Of a stretch of 64,000 nt of DNA, positions 25,270 to 33,688 are shown piece after piece. Position 1 is the first letter of the stretch; every line of letters starts with the position of its first letter. The stretch comes from an uncultured Porphyromonadaceae bacterium (lineage in GTDB: Bacteria > Bacteroidota > Bacteroidia > Bacteroidales > Muribaculaceae), in the NCBI GenBank assembly GCA_900540205.1, contig UQER01000004.1:76713-140712 (forward strand), in the 5' to 3' direction. The notes below the pieces were generated by a model. It saw nothing but the letters and a program-made list of their open reading frames with translations, made no database searches and was not told the DNA's origin. A program made the position numbers and the translations under genes.

Positions 25270-26025
25270 ATGGAAACTACAATAAACGTAAATTTGAAGA
25301 TTTGGCGTCAGCGTGGTCCCAAAGAGCCCGGTCAGTTCGTCAAATATCGTGTCGAGAATGTGTCGACCGGCAGCTCTTTCCTGGAGATGCTCGATATGCT
25401 CAACCAGCAGCTTGTGGATAAAGGCGAGGAGCCCGTTGTGTTCGACAACGACTGCCGCGAAGGTATCTGCGGCATGTGCTCGCTTTATATCAACGGACAT
25501 CCCCACGGTCCCGTGCAGGGCATCACCACCTGCCAGCTCCATATGCGTAAATTCCACAACGAGGAGGAAATCACCATCGAACCCTGGCGTTCGGCTGCTT
25601 TCCCCGTTATACGCGACCTCATGGTCAACCGTAATGCGTTCGACCAGATTCAGCAGGCTGGCGGCTATGTGTCGTTCAACTGCGGCGGCGCTCAGGATGC
25701 CAACAACCTCCCCATCTCGAAGGCTGTGGCCGACGAGGCCATGGACTCGGCAACCTGCATCGGCTGCGGCGCCTGCGTGGCAGCTTGCAAGAACGGTTCG
25801 GCCATGCTGTTCGTCTCGGCAAAGGTAAGCCAGTTTGCTCTGCTTCCTCAGGGTCAGGTGGAACGTGCACGCCGTGCACGCGCCATGGTGGCCAAGATGG
25901 ATGAGCTTGGATTCGGTAACTGCACCAACACCGGTGCATGTGCTGCCGAATGCCCCAAGAACATCTCGCTCAGCAACATCGCGCGTCTCAACCGCGAGTT
26001 TATCAGTGCCAAGTGCAAGGACTGA
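25270..26025 (+). CDS. sdhB: Succinate dehydrogenase/fumarate reductase iron-sulfur subunit
   Basis: 251 residues. Carries electrons between the flavoprotein and the cytochrome b subunit. The [2Fe-2S] ligands are in DNDCREGICGMCSLYI with a later C in TTCQLH; the second domain has CIGCGACVAACKNGSA and CTNTGACAAECPKNIS for the 4Fe-4S and 3Fe-4S clusters. All expected cysteines are present. Last gene of the operon, followed by a terminator at 26080-26121. Confidence 0.97.
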   Translation: METTINVNLKIWRQRGPKEPGQFVKYRVENVSTGSSFLEMLDMLNQQLVDKGEEPVVFDNDCREGICGMCSLYINGHPHGPVQGITTCQLHMRKFHNEEEITIEPWRSAAFPVIRDLMVNRNAFDQIQQAGGYVSFNCGGAQDANNLPISKAVADEAMDSATCIGCGACVAACKNGSAMLFVSAKVSQFALLPQGQVERARRARAMVAKMDELGFGNCTNTGACAAECPKNISLSNIARLNREFISAKCKD

Positions 26026-26079
26026 GATAGCTGAAAGTCTGTTGCCGTGAGCCATGGCACAGACCACATGAATACATCT

Positions 26080-26121
26080 GCGACGGTGCGCCGGATTCCA
26101 CGTGCGTGCCGTCGCTTTTTT
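26080..26121 (+). terminator. sdhB: Rho-independent terminator of the sdh operon
   Basis: GCGACGG (26080-26086) pairs with CCGTCGC (26109-26115), followed by six T. The loop also contains complementary GCGC-type sequence. Confidence 0.85.
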
Positions 26122-26247
26122 CATACTGTGCCCGGATTCCGGCTCCCCCCTAAGCGCATAGTGTTAACGCTTACTAACAGCGGCAGATAAATGTTGTAAT
26201 TCATTAAAATGGCTCCGGCGTGCATGGAAGCAGTTTAACTTAATGGG

Positions 26248-26255
26248 TAACTTTG
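26248..26255 (+). promoter_or_regulatory. Probable -7 element before the outer-membrane barrel gene
   Basis: TAACTTTG at 26248-26255; the -33 position (about 26224-26227) has no TTTG, so the promoter may be weak or activator-dependent. Leader of about 120 nt to ATG 26381. Confidence 0.45.
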
Positions 26256-26380
26256 CATCATAGTTAAGTCCGGAATTTGTTTATATTCCGGCGCACAGGT
26301 GTATGTGAGGCGCGTGGCGCGGACACAGTCACTGTAACGGCAACTATTTATATTTACTAAAACTGCACAATCAAGAAGAG

Positions 26381-29212
26381 ATGACACCTACAAGGCGATT
26401 ATTTGCAGCTGCCACTGCAGCCGTGACGGCTGTGGCTGTCTGGGCTTATAATGTGACGGGAGTCGTGGCGGACCCGGCGGGCGAGCCGCTCACCGATGCC
26501 ACAATCAGGATTCTGAATGCGCGCGACAGTGCTTTCGTAAAGGGTACGATCGCTGATGTGGACGGTAATTTCAAGCTTACAGGGCTTAATAACGGCCGGT
26601 ATCTGGCTGAAGTGAGTTATGTGGGTTATGAGAAGGCCTACAAGCCATTCAGCATATCCGGAGCATCCGTTAAACTTGATTCGCTGAAGGTCAACGAATC
26701 GTCGGCCATACTTAAGGAAATCACCGTGACGGGTGTTAAAACTCCCATGAAGGTGATGCAGGACACTGTGGAGTTCAATGCCGACACCTACAAGACCCCG
26801 CCGAACGCCGTGGTGGAGGACCTGCTGAAGCGCCTCCCGGGCGTGGAGGTGGACTCTGACGGCAAAATCACAGCCAACGGCAAGGAAGTGACCAAGATAC
26901 TTGTTGACGGCAAGGAGTTCTTTGCCGATGACCCCAAGGTAGCTTCGAAGAATCTGCCTGTGAACATGGTGGACAAGCTGCAGGTGGTTGACCGCAAGAG
27001 CGACCTCGCCCGCATGACCGGCGTTGACGACGGCGAGGATGAGACCGTGATCAACCTTACGGTGAAGAAAGGGATGAAAAACGGCTGGTTCGGCACCGTG
27101 GAGGGTGGATACGGCACGGACGACCGCTATCAGGCCACATTCAACGTGAACCGCTTCTGGAACAACAACCAAATCACATTTATCGGTTCGGCCAACAATA
27201 CCAACGAACTCGGCTTCACCGACGGCAACGGCAACCGTTTCCGCCGTTTCGGAGGCGACAGAGGTATAAATGATTCGCAGAATTTCGGTATAAACTTCAA
27301 TGTGGGCAAAGATGAGAAATTCCGTGTCGGCGGCGACGTGATGTACAGCCACACTGACCGCACCACCATTACCCGCAAGCGCCGCGAATATCTGCTGAGC
27401 GACTCCTATTCAGATGAAAATTCGGAATCCGACGCACGCGACCGCGGTCATAACGTGCGCGCCGATTTCCGCATAGAATGGAAACCCGACTCGTTCAATA
27501 CGTTCGATTTCCGCCCCACATTCTCGTTCAACCAGAACCGGAGCGACATTGCGGAGACCGACACACTGTTCTCCAACAATCCCCTCACACCGCTGGTGAA
27601 CCGCAGCTTCAACAACTCATATTCGCGCGGAACATCGTATGAGGCATCAGGACGCCTTATCTTCAACCACAATTTCGCCAACCACCGCGGGCGTTCGTTC
27701 TCCGTCATGGCCAACTACCGTTTCAGCGATGTCAGGGAGTATGAGGACGCTTTCTCCTACAACCGTTTCTATCTCCTTTCCGACGATGATGACCGCGACG
27801 AGATAGACTCCTACGAGCAGTACACCGACAACCATACGTGGAGCAACAACATCTCGGCGCGTTTGAGCTGGATCGAGCCCCTCGGCGATGCGGCCAACGG
27901 CCGGTTCCTTACGTTAAGCTACCGGTTCCAGTACCGTTGGAACAACGCCGACAAATGGGTTGACAGGCGTTACCCCGACCTGCTCGACGACACCGAAAAC
28001 ATGTATGCACTCAATTTCTCCGACTGGCAGTACATGGAGGACCTTTCCAACAGCTTCCGCAACGACTTCCTCACTCAGGACATACGTCTCGGCTTTAAGC
28101 AGGTGCGTGCCAAGTATAACCTCGATGCAGGTGTGTCGCTGGTGCCTTCGATGTCGAAAAGCAAGTATCTCACCGGAAGCAAGTCGGACATCCCCGAACG
28201 GTGGGTGTGGAACTTCGCACCGTTCCTGCGTCTGCGCTACAAGTTCGACAAGCAGACCTCGATGAACCTGTTCTATTCCGGCCGCTCCTCGCAGCCTTCG
28301 ATGACACAGCTGCAGCCCGTGCCTGACTATTCCAACCCGTTGAACGTGATTGTGGGTAATCCTTCGCTCCGCCCCACATTCACCCACAACATGCATCTGC
28401 GTTTCCAGAAGTTCTCGCCCGAGAGTCAGCGCTCCATCATGGCGATGGTGAATGCGCAGGTGTCGCAGAACAGCATCATATCGCGCACCGATTATGACCC
28501 CGTGACTGGCGGACGCACCACGTATTATGAGAATGTGAACGGCGTGTGGAGCATCCGCGGCATGAACATGTTTTCCCAGCCTTTCGGGCATAACAAAACG
28601 TGGTCGTTCAATAACCATGTGTTCGTGAACTACAATCACCAGGCCGGCTACAACAATGGCCTGCTCAACCGCTCCGGTTCGCTGATGTTCGCCGAATCCC
28701 CGTCGATTGCATTCCGCCCGCAGAGCCTCGAACTCGAACTGCGTCCCAACTACCGTCTGCAGTGGACACACAACAGCATAGAGAACATCCAGACCTCCAC
28801 CATTCACAACTACGGGGGCACCTTCAACGGCTCCTACTATGCGCCGTTCGGGCTGGTGCTGGCCACCGACCTCACCTACACCGCCTCCAAGGGCTACTCC
28901 GAGGGCTTCAACACCAACACATGGATGTGGAACGCCTCCATCTCCTATCAGTTCATGGCAGGGCGTGCAGCCACGGTGATGCTCAAGGTCTACGACCTTC
29001 TCCAGCAGAAATCGAACATACAGCGCCAGATTACGGCCAACTATATCGACGATGTGGAGTACAACCAGCTCACACGCTACTTCATGCTCTCGTTCACCTA
29101 CAAGTTCAACACCTTCGGCAAAGGCAACGAACCCACCGACCGCAACTCGCGCCGCTGGGGCCCCCCCGGAGGTCACGGCGGTCCTCCTCCCGGTGGCCGT
29201 GGTCCGCGCTGA
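26381..29212 (+). CDS. Outer-membrane beta-barrel protein with carboxypeptidase-like and plug-like domains
   Basis: 943 residues. Signal peptide 1-22. Residues 23-105 are a CarboxypepD_reg-like beta-sandwich (VTGVVADPAGEPLTDATIRI, YLAEVSYVGYEK). About 110-220 resembles a TonB plug (PNAVVEDLLKRLPGVEVDSDG, KILVDGKEFFADDP, VDKLQVVDRKSD). The rest is barrel of the OMP_b-brl_3 type, rich in alternating aromatic/polar strands. The C terminus is unusual: after the last strand (FMLSFTYKFNTFG) comes a Gly/Pro/Arg tail (PPGGHGGPPPGGRGPR). The substrate is unknown; no SusD partner follows, which argues against a standard polysaccharide importer. Confidence 0.85.
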   Translation: MTPTRRLFAAATAAVTAVAVWAYNVTGVVADPAGEPLTDATIRILNARDSAFVKGTIADVDGNFKLTGLNNGRYLAEVSYVGYEKAYKPFSISGASVKLDSLKVNESSAILKEITVTGVKTPMKVMQDTVEFNADTYKTPPNAVVEDLLKRLPGVEVDSDGKITANGKEVTKILVDGKEFFADDPKVASKNLPVNMVDKLQVVDRKSDLARMTGVDDGEDETVINLTVKKGMKNGWFGTVEGGYGTDDRYQATFNVNRFWNNNQITFIGSANNTNELGFTDGNGNRFRRFGGDRGINDSQNFGINFNVGKDEKFRVGGDVMYSHTDRTTITRKRREYLLSDSYSDENSESDARDRGHNVRADFRIEWKPDSFNTFDFRPTFSFNQNRSDIAETDTLFSNNPLTPLVNRSFNNSYSRGTSYEASGRLIFNHNFANHRGRSFSVMANYRFSDVREYEDAFSYNRFYLLSDDDDRDEIDSYEQYTDNHTWSNNISARLSWIEPLGDAANGRFLTLSYRFQYRWNNADKWVDRRYPDLLDDTENMYALNFSDWQYMEDLSNSFRNDFLTQDIRLGFKQVRAKYNLDAGVSLVPSMSKSKYLTGSKSDIPERWVWNFAPFLRLRYKFDKQTSMNLFYSGRSSQPSMTQLQPVPDYSNPLNVIVGNPSLRPTFTHNMHLRFQKFSPESQRSIMAMVNAQVSQNSIISRTDYDPVTGGRTTYYENVNGVWSIRGMNMFSQPFGHNKTWSFNNHVFVNYNHQAGYNNGLLNRSGSLMFAESPSIAFRPQSLELELRPNYRLQWTHNSIENIQTSTIHNYGGTFNGSYYAPFGLVLATDLTYTASKGYSEGFNTNTWMWNASISYQFMAGRAATVMLKVYDLLQQKSNIQRQITANYIDDVEYNQLTRYFMLSFTYKFNTFGKGNEPTDRNSRRWGPPGGHGGPPPGGRGPR

Positions 29213-29284
29213 CGGCACGGCAACGTTCTCTCCCGTACAGTAATCCCGCAGAAAAACTCAAATACATAGATTGTTGCAAAGTTT

Positions 29285-29318
29285 TTTCGGCCATGGTTTT
29301 AATAAACCGTGGCCGAAA
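29285..29318. other. Strong hairpin between the barrel gene and rnz
   Basis: TTTCGGCCATGGTTT (29285-29299) pairs with AAACCGTGGCCGAAA (29304-29318), loop of 4, one G-T pair. No T-run follows on either strand, so termination is uncertain; it could act as a 3-prime end stabiliser. Confidence 0.6.
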
Positions 29319-29332
29319 TACGTTATAAATGC

Positions 29333-30247
29333 ATGAGTGAATTCAAAGTGCATATACTCGGTTGCGGTTCGGCCACACCTTCGCTCCGGCATCTGCCGGC
29401 GTGTCAGGTGGTGGACTACCGCGGCTCGCTCATGATGGTCGACTGCGGCGAGGGGGCACAGCTCTCCATGCGCCGGCAGGGATTGAAGTTCTCACGCCTC
29501 AACCACATTTTCATCAGCCATCTGCATGGCGATCATTGTCTCGGGCTGCCCGGTCTGCTTTCCACCCTGGCGTTGCAGCAGAAGGGTGGCACAGTCACCG
29601 TGCATACATTTGCCGAAGGTGTGGAGATGTTCAGCCGCATCATGGACTTTTTCTGTCGTGAACGTCCCTACGAGCTTCAGTTCAATGTGGTGCGGCCTGA
29701 CGAAAGGCAGATTGTGCTCGAGACCTCCGGCCTTACGGTAGAAGCCTTCCCGTTGCGCCACCGTGTGCCATGTGTGGGATATATCTTCCGTGAAAAGCCC
29801 AAGCAGCTGCATCTGCGCGGCGACATGGTGAAATTTCTCGACATCCCGCTCAGCCGGCTGAAAGAGATAAAGGAGGGTGCGGATTATGTCGCTCCCGACG
29901 GCCGTGTGTTCCCCAACGCCATGCTCACCACTGCGGCCGACCATGCGGCATCGTATGCCTATTGTTCCGACACGGTCTACACTCCTTCGCTCGCAACGCA
30001 GGTGCAGGGCGTCGATCTGCTTTACCACGAGGCCACGTATACCGACGAGGCTGCCGACCGTGCCCGCGAACGGTTTCATTCCACAGCTTCCGAAGCCGCG
30101 CACATAGCGAAGGCGGCCGGAGTGGGCCGCCTTATGCTCGGGCATTATTCTAAAGCCTATAATACCGAGGCGCAGCATCTTGCCGAGGCGCGCCTGATTT
30201 TTCCTGATACCATAGCCGCCGACGAGGGACTGACCATAGAGCTGTAA
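29333..30247 (+). CDS. rnz: Ribonuclease Z (tRNA 3-prime processing)
   Basis: 304 residues, cytoplasmic zinc-dependent beta-lactamase-fold endonuclease that cuts the 3-prime trailer of tRNA precursors. HISHLHGDHCLGLPGLL is the zinc-binding HxHxDH motif, GCGSATPSLRHLP the N-terminal strand, ATYTDE and FHSTASEAAHIAKAAGVGRLMLGHYS the later histidine and exosite motifs. ATG 29333 (MSEFKVHIL) is preferred to the GTG at 29309, which lies inside the hairpin region. Many tRNAs of Bacteroidetes lack encoded CCA, consistent with need for this enzyme. Confidence 0.93.
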   Translation: MSEFKVHILGCGSATPSLRHLPACQVVDYRGSLMMVDCGEGAQLSMRRQGLKFSRLNHIFISHLHGDHCLGLPGLLSTLALQQKGGTVTVHTFAEGVEMFSRIMDFFCRERPYELQFNVVRPDERQIVLETSGLTVEAFPLRHRVPCVGYIFREKPKQLHLRGDMVKFLDIPLSRLKEIKEGADYVAPDGRVFPNAMLTTAADHAASYAYCSDTVYTPSLATQVQGVDLLYHEATYTDEAADRARERFHSTASEAAHIAKAAGVGRLMLGHYSKAYNTEAQHLAEARLIFPDTIAADEGLTIEL

Positions 30248-30260
30248 GCCCAGGCACTGG

Positions 30261-32243
30261 TTACTGCTGCGGCAGTCGGGAAATGAGGTCGTCGTGTAGG
30301 GCGGTTTTGGCGTCTATATGGTCAAGCACCATCTTTACAAACGGGTCGCGCTCGAATTCTCCGCGCACCTGTTCGAAATCCACACGCGCATTGCGGGCGG
30401 AGGCATCGATACCGAATCCTATGCGTGCCACCGACGAGAACTCCTTGCGTGCGTCGTCGTAGAGCATGCGGTCAAGTTTCACCACACTTTCCACCCATCG
30501 TCCGGCAATGGCCCTGATGTCGGCCACGGTGAGTTCATCGCAGTTTTTGCCCCACCACCGGTGGAAGTTCTCTGCCACCCAGGTCCATTCAAGTTCATAG
30601 TAGTTCTCGCTCAGGGTCTGCAGGCGGCTGTTCACCTCTGCAAGCGATGTGATTGTGCCCTGTGCAATGTCGACACACAGGCGTTTTATCTCGTTTTTCG
30701 GGGCGATAAGTCCGGCGATATCCAGCCATTCGCCAACTCCTTCGGCCATCTGCGGGCGCAAACGGCGGCGGATGTCCTCGTCGCAAGTGATCTGCATCCC
30801 TTCGAGACGTTTGAGCACTGAGTTGCCCATGAACTTGTCGATTGCCATGTTGTAGTACATGCGGCCTTTGCGCAGAGCGGAGGCCGAGATGGTCATACCC
30901 TGATAGGAGTAGATGGCCGAGGTATCGCCCGAGGTTGTCTCTATGTCGTTGAGCAGCGTGATGCCGTCAATCATCTTCGACACTGTGTAGGGGCTGAGAA
31001 GATTGAAGTTTATGTAGTCGAGCTTTCTGGGGGTGCGGCGCTTGTCGCGCTTGGGCCATTTCATGGCGTCGCGGATGGTTCCCACACTCTTCAGGTTCAC
31101 TCCCGGCACAAGATGCGATTCGCCGGCTTTCTCTATAAGGTAGGAGAAGGGGAGACGGGATGTGTCGGAATGGCTCACGTGTCGGCCCATCACCAGCGAG
31201 AACGCCCCGATATGTGCCGGCCAAAGAATATAGCTGTCCGAAGTGGTTTTCGACCCGCGGTCCACCACTCCCTGATGTATGGGGCCGAGTTTGTACATGT
31301 GGTTGCTCTGGTTCGAACCCGAACCGGCGTTGAGGAAAGAGAACATTCCGGCTATGAGAAGCGACGACTTGTGCATCGTCACGGTATATGGACCGGCAAA
31401 TATGGCTGCGGCTTCGCCGTTCTCGCAAGCGCAGTTGGCAAAGAACAGCGAGTCGTGGGCGGAGAACAGGCGGGTGAGCGATGTGGCCTGTCCCACGAAG
31501 GTGTGGACGAGCACGGCGCCTGAATCCACCTTCGCGCCTGCGCATATAATGAAGTCGTCGGCCATGACATTGGGGCCGATGTGCACGGGATCGGCCTGCT
31601 CCGACATGATTGATCCGTTGTTGAGGCGGGTGGCTCCGTCGACCGATGCGAACGGGCCTACATAAACATCGCGGATGCTCCCGGTGTTAAGTATGGTGAC
31701 ATCTGACTCGATGGTTCCGGTAGCCGAGCGCCGTGTTTCCACATAGTCGTTGACCAGATCGCGCAGATGCGACACAAGGTCCTTGTTGTGGCGGTACATG
31801 GCTATGATGTATGCCACGTGGGCCGACAGGCAGTCGTAGATGGGCACCTCGCGTCCGCCGGTTTCGTTGAGCACCGACACCTCTACGCCGTTGCCGAACG
31901 CCGAGACACCCGACATGTCGATGCATCCGGTGTTCTCGATGAGCACATTGTCGCCTATGCGGTAGTCTGCTATGTAGTTGCCGATATGGTTGATGAGCAC
32001 CTCGTTGCCAATGGTGCAGTTGTGGATTGCGGCGTGATAAATGCCTGTGGGCATCGGAATCTTGCCGTTGCGCATCATGCAGGTGGATGTGGTGCCAAGT
32101 CTCACCGTACCCGAAAAACGTACGTCGATGTAATGGTCGGGGCAGAACGGCTCGGCCACTTCCACAAGGTTCCAGTCGGGACACTGGCAGTTGTTTTGTT
32201 CGAGCAGCTCGATTTCGGAAAGGGTGAGGTGACGGTGGTTCAT
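30261..32243 (-). CDS. DUF4954 family protein with left-handed beta-helix region
   Basis: 660 residues, cytoplasmic. The first 400 residues contain hexapeptide-like repeats (IGNEVLINHIGNYIADYRIGDNVLIENTG; VYVGPFASVDGATRLNNGSI), as in sugar-acyltransferases, but without a clear nucleotidyl or acyltransferase catalytic signature. The C-terminal 200 residues are helical. The family is widespread in Bacteroidetes with no assigned function. It converges with rnz (13 nt between stops) and is divergent from a GlmU-like gene, sharing a promoter region; both have beta-helix sugar-enzyme folds, suggesting a link to UDP-sugar or envelope metabolism (inference). Confidence 0.85.
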   Translation of the reverse strand: MNHRHLTLSEIELLEQNNCQCPDWNLVEVAEPFCPDHYIDVRFSGTVRLGTTSTCMMRNGKIPMPTGIYHAAIHNCTIGNEVLINHIGNYIADYRIGDNVLIENTGCIDMSGVSAFGNGVEVSVLNETGGREVPIYDCLSAHVAYIIAMYRHNKDLVSHLRDLVNDYVETRRSATGTIESDVTILNTGSIRDVYVGPFASVDGATRLNNGSIMSEQADPVHIGPNVMADDFIICAGAKVDSGAVLVHTFVGQATSLTRLFSAHDSLFFANCACENGEAAAIFAGPYTVTMHKSSLLIAGMFSFLNAGSGSNQSNHMYKLGPIHQGVVDRGSKTTSDSYILWPAHIGAFSLVMGRHVSHSDTSRLPFSYLIEKAGESHLVPGVNLKSVGTIRDAMKWPKRDKRRTPRKLDYINFNLLSPYTVSKMIDGITLLNDIETTSGDTSAIYSYQGMTISASALRKGRMYYNMAIDKFMGNSVLKRLEGMQITCDEDIRRRLRPQMAEGVGEWLDIAGLIAPKNEIKRLCVDIAQGTITSLAEVNSRLQTLSENYYELEWTWVAENFHRWWGKNCDELTVADIRAIAGRWVESVVKLDRMLYDDARKEFSSVARIGFGIDASARNARVDFEQVRGEFERDPFVKMVLDHIDAKTALHDDLISRLPQQ

Positions 32244-32292
32244 AGCTGGTAATATTGAAGTTATGCCGGCGTGAAAAAATAACCGGCTTTGA

Positions 32293-32324
32293 ATTGTTAA
32301 TCTTAGGCAAATTTACTATTTTTG
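32293..32324 (+). promoter_or_regulatory. Promoter of the GlmU-like gene; opposing -7 element beside it
   Basis: ATTG at 32293-32296 and TATTTTTG at 32317-32324 with 20 bp between serve the rightward gene. On the minus strand TAAATTTG (32315-32308) is a -7 match for DUF4954, so the two -7 elements lie back to back within 17 bp. Confidence 0.6.
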
Positions 32325-32373
32325 CTCTACAAATAAAAAAATAAGGATAACTAACCATAAACACCTACCCGAT

Positions 32374-33576
32374 ATGAATCCGAGCAACGTAATCCTTTTC
32401 GACCAACCTGCGGTGAGAGATAATCTCCTTCCGCTGTCGTACACCCGGCCAGTGGCTGATTTCCTGCTGGGAATCACCACACTGCGTCAGAAATGGGAAC
32501 ATTTCATACCGGGTACATATTCATATTCCACCGCCGGCTATCTGTCGGAGAAATATCCGAAGACCCTTGAGGCCGACAATCTGTTCATCGCCTCGAATGT
32601 GATTGCCACACGCGAGCTTGCGCGTGCGGTGTCGGAACTTGCCGAAGGGGAGGCTCTGGTGGCCTATACCCGTTCGGGCAACAGGATTCTTGTGGCGCGC
32701 CGCGGCGGTGCCGGGATGCCCGTCTCGGCTCTGGCGGAGGTTCCCGAAGGGATTCTGTATGACGAGAAGGTTGACGCCGTTGAGAATCTTTACGACGTGT
32801 TCCTGCTGAATTCGCAGCAGATAACCGCCGACTTTGAAGTGCTTACTGCCGGTCGCGAAGGCCAGTCGATTCCGCGCAGCAACACCGTCATCGGCGATTA
32901 CGAGCAGATTTTCATAGAGAGTGGCGCTGTGGTGGAGGGCGTTGTCCTCAATGCATCGCATGGCCCGATTTACGTGGGTCGCCATGTGGAAATCATGGAA
33001 GGGAGCTGCCTGCGAGGCCCCATCGCTCTGGGTGAACATTCCACCGTCAACATGGGTACCCGCATTTATCCCGGCACATCGCTCGGCCCGTGGTGTAAAG
33101 TGGGCGGAGAGCTCAACAATGTGGTTATATTCGGCTATACCAACAAGGCGCACGACGGCTTCCTCGGGAATGCCGTGATAGGCGAGTGGTGTAATCTCGG
33201 CGCAGGCTGCGTGGCATCGAACCTTAAGAACGACTATACGGAAATCAAGCTCTGGAACTACCCGTCGCACCGTTTCCTCCGCACGGGTCTGCAGTTCTGC
33301 GGCCTGATAATGGCCGACCACTCAAAGGCCGGCATCAACACAATGTTCAACACAGCCACAGTGGTGGGTGTGGGTGTGAACATCCACGGTTCAGGGTTCC
33401 CGCGCAACTTCATCGCATCGTTCAGCGAAGGTGGCGCCTCCGGATTCACCGACCTGCCTATGGAGAAGTTCTTCGATATCGCGCACCGCATGATGGCGCG
33501 CCGCGGGCGGACATTCTCCGAAGCAGACTACCGCATCTTCAACGCCATCCGCGAGCTGGCCGAAAACTACAAATAA
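32374..33576 (+). CDS. GlmU-like sugar nucleotidyltransferase/acetyltransferase family protein
   Basis: 400 residues, Bacteroidetes family of the TIGR03991 type described as a GlmU-like protein. N-terminal residues 1-170 replace the normal pyrophosphorylase domain: VILFDQPAVRDNLLPLSYTRPVADFLLGI is the family signature. About 175-370 is a left-handed beta-helix with hexapeptide repeats (IGDYEQIFIESGAVVEG, YVGRHVEIMEG, IALGEHSTVNMG) and the acetyltransferase-type N-L-K-N-D-Y segment. It probably acts on glucosamine 1-phosphate or a related sugar; the reaction has not been proved from this sequence. Followed by a bidirectional terminator. Confidence 0.85.
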   Translation: MNPSNVILFDQPAVRDNLLPLSYTRPVADFLLGITTLRQKWEHFIPGTYSYSTAGYLSEKYPKTLEADNLFIASNVIATRELARAVSELAEGEALVAYTRSGNRILVARRGGAGMPVSALAEVPEGILYDEKVDAVENLYDVFLLNSQQITADFEVLTAGREGQSIPRSNTVIGDYEQIFIESGAVVEGVVLNASHGPIYVGRHVEIMEGSCLRGPIALGEHSTVNMGTRIYPGTSLGPWCKVGGELNNVVIFGYTNKAHDGFLGNAVIGEWCNLGAGCVASNLKNDYTEIKLWNYPSHRFLRTGLQFCGLIMADHSKAGINTMFNTATVVGVGVNIHGSGFPRNFIASFSEGGASGFTDLPMEKFFDIAHRMMARRGRTFSEADYRIFNAIRELAENYK

Positions 33577-33610
33577 CGTACGAAATGATTAAGTAACTTT
33601 GTATAGATTT

Positions 33611-33660
33611 AATAACAGCGAACGTCCCGGCCTGTGAAGGTCGGGACGTTCAGTGTTATT
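33611..33660. terminator. Bidirectional rho-independent terminator
   Basis: Almost fully symmetrical hairpin: AATAACA plus GAACGTCCCG on the left pair with CGGGACGTTC plus TGTTATT on the right. It serves the convergent GlmU-like and dxs-like genes. Confidence 0.85.
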
Positions 33661-33688
33661 AAAAATCTGTCTATTCAGGAGGGCCGGT

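Noticed and set aside
29285..29318. Hairpin before rnz considered as a terminator
   Set aside because: No T-run follows on either strand, so it was recorded only as a hairpin.
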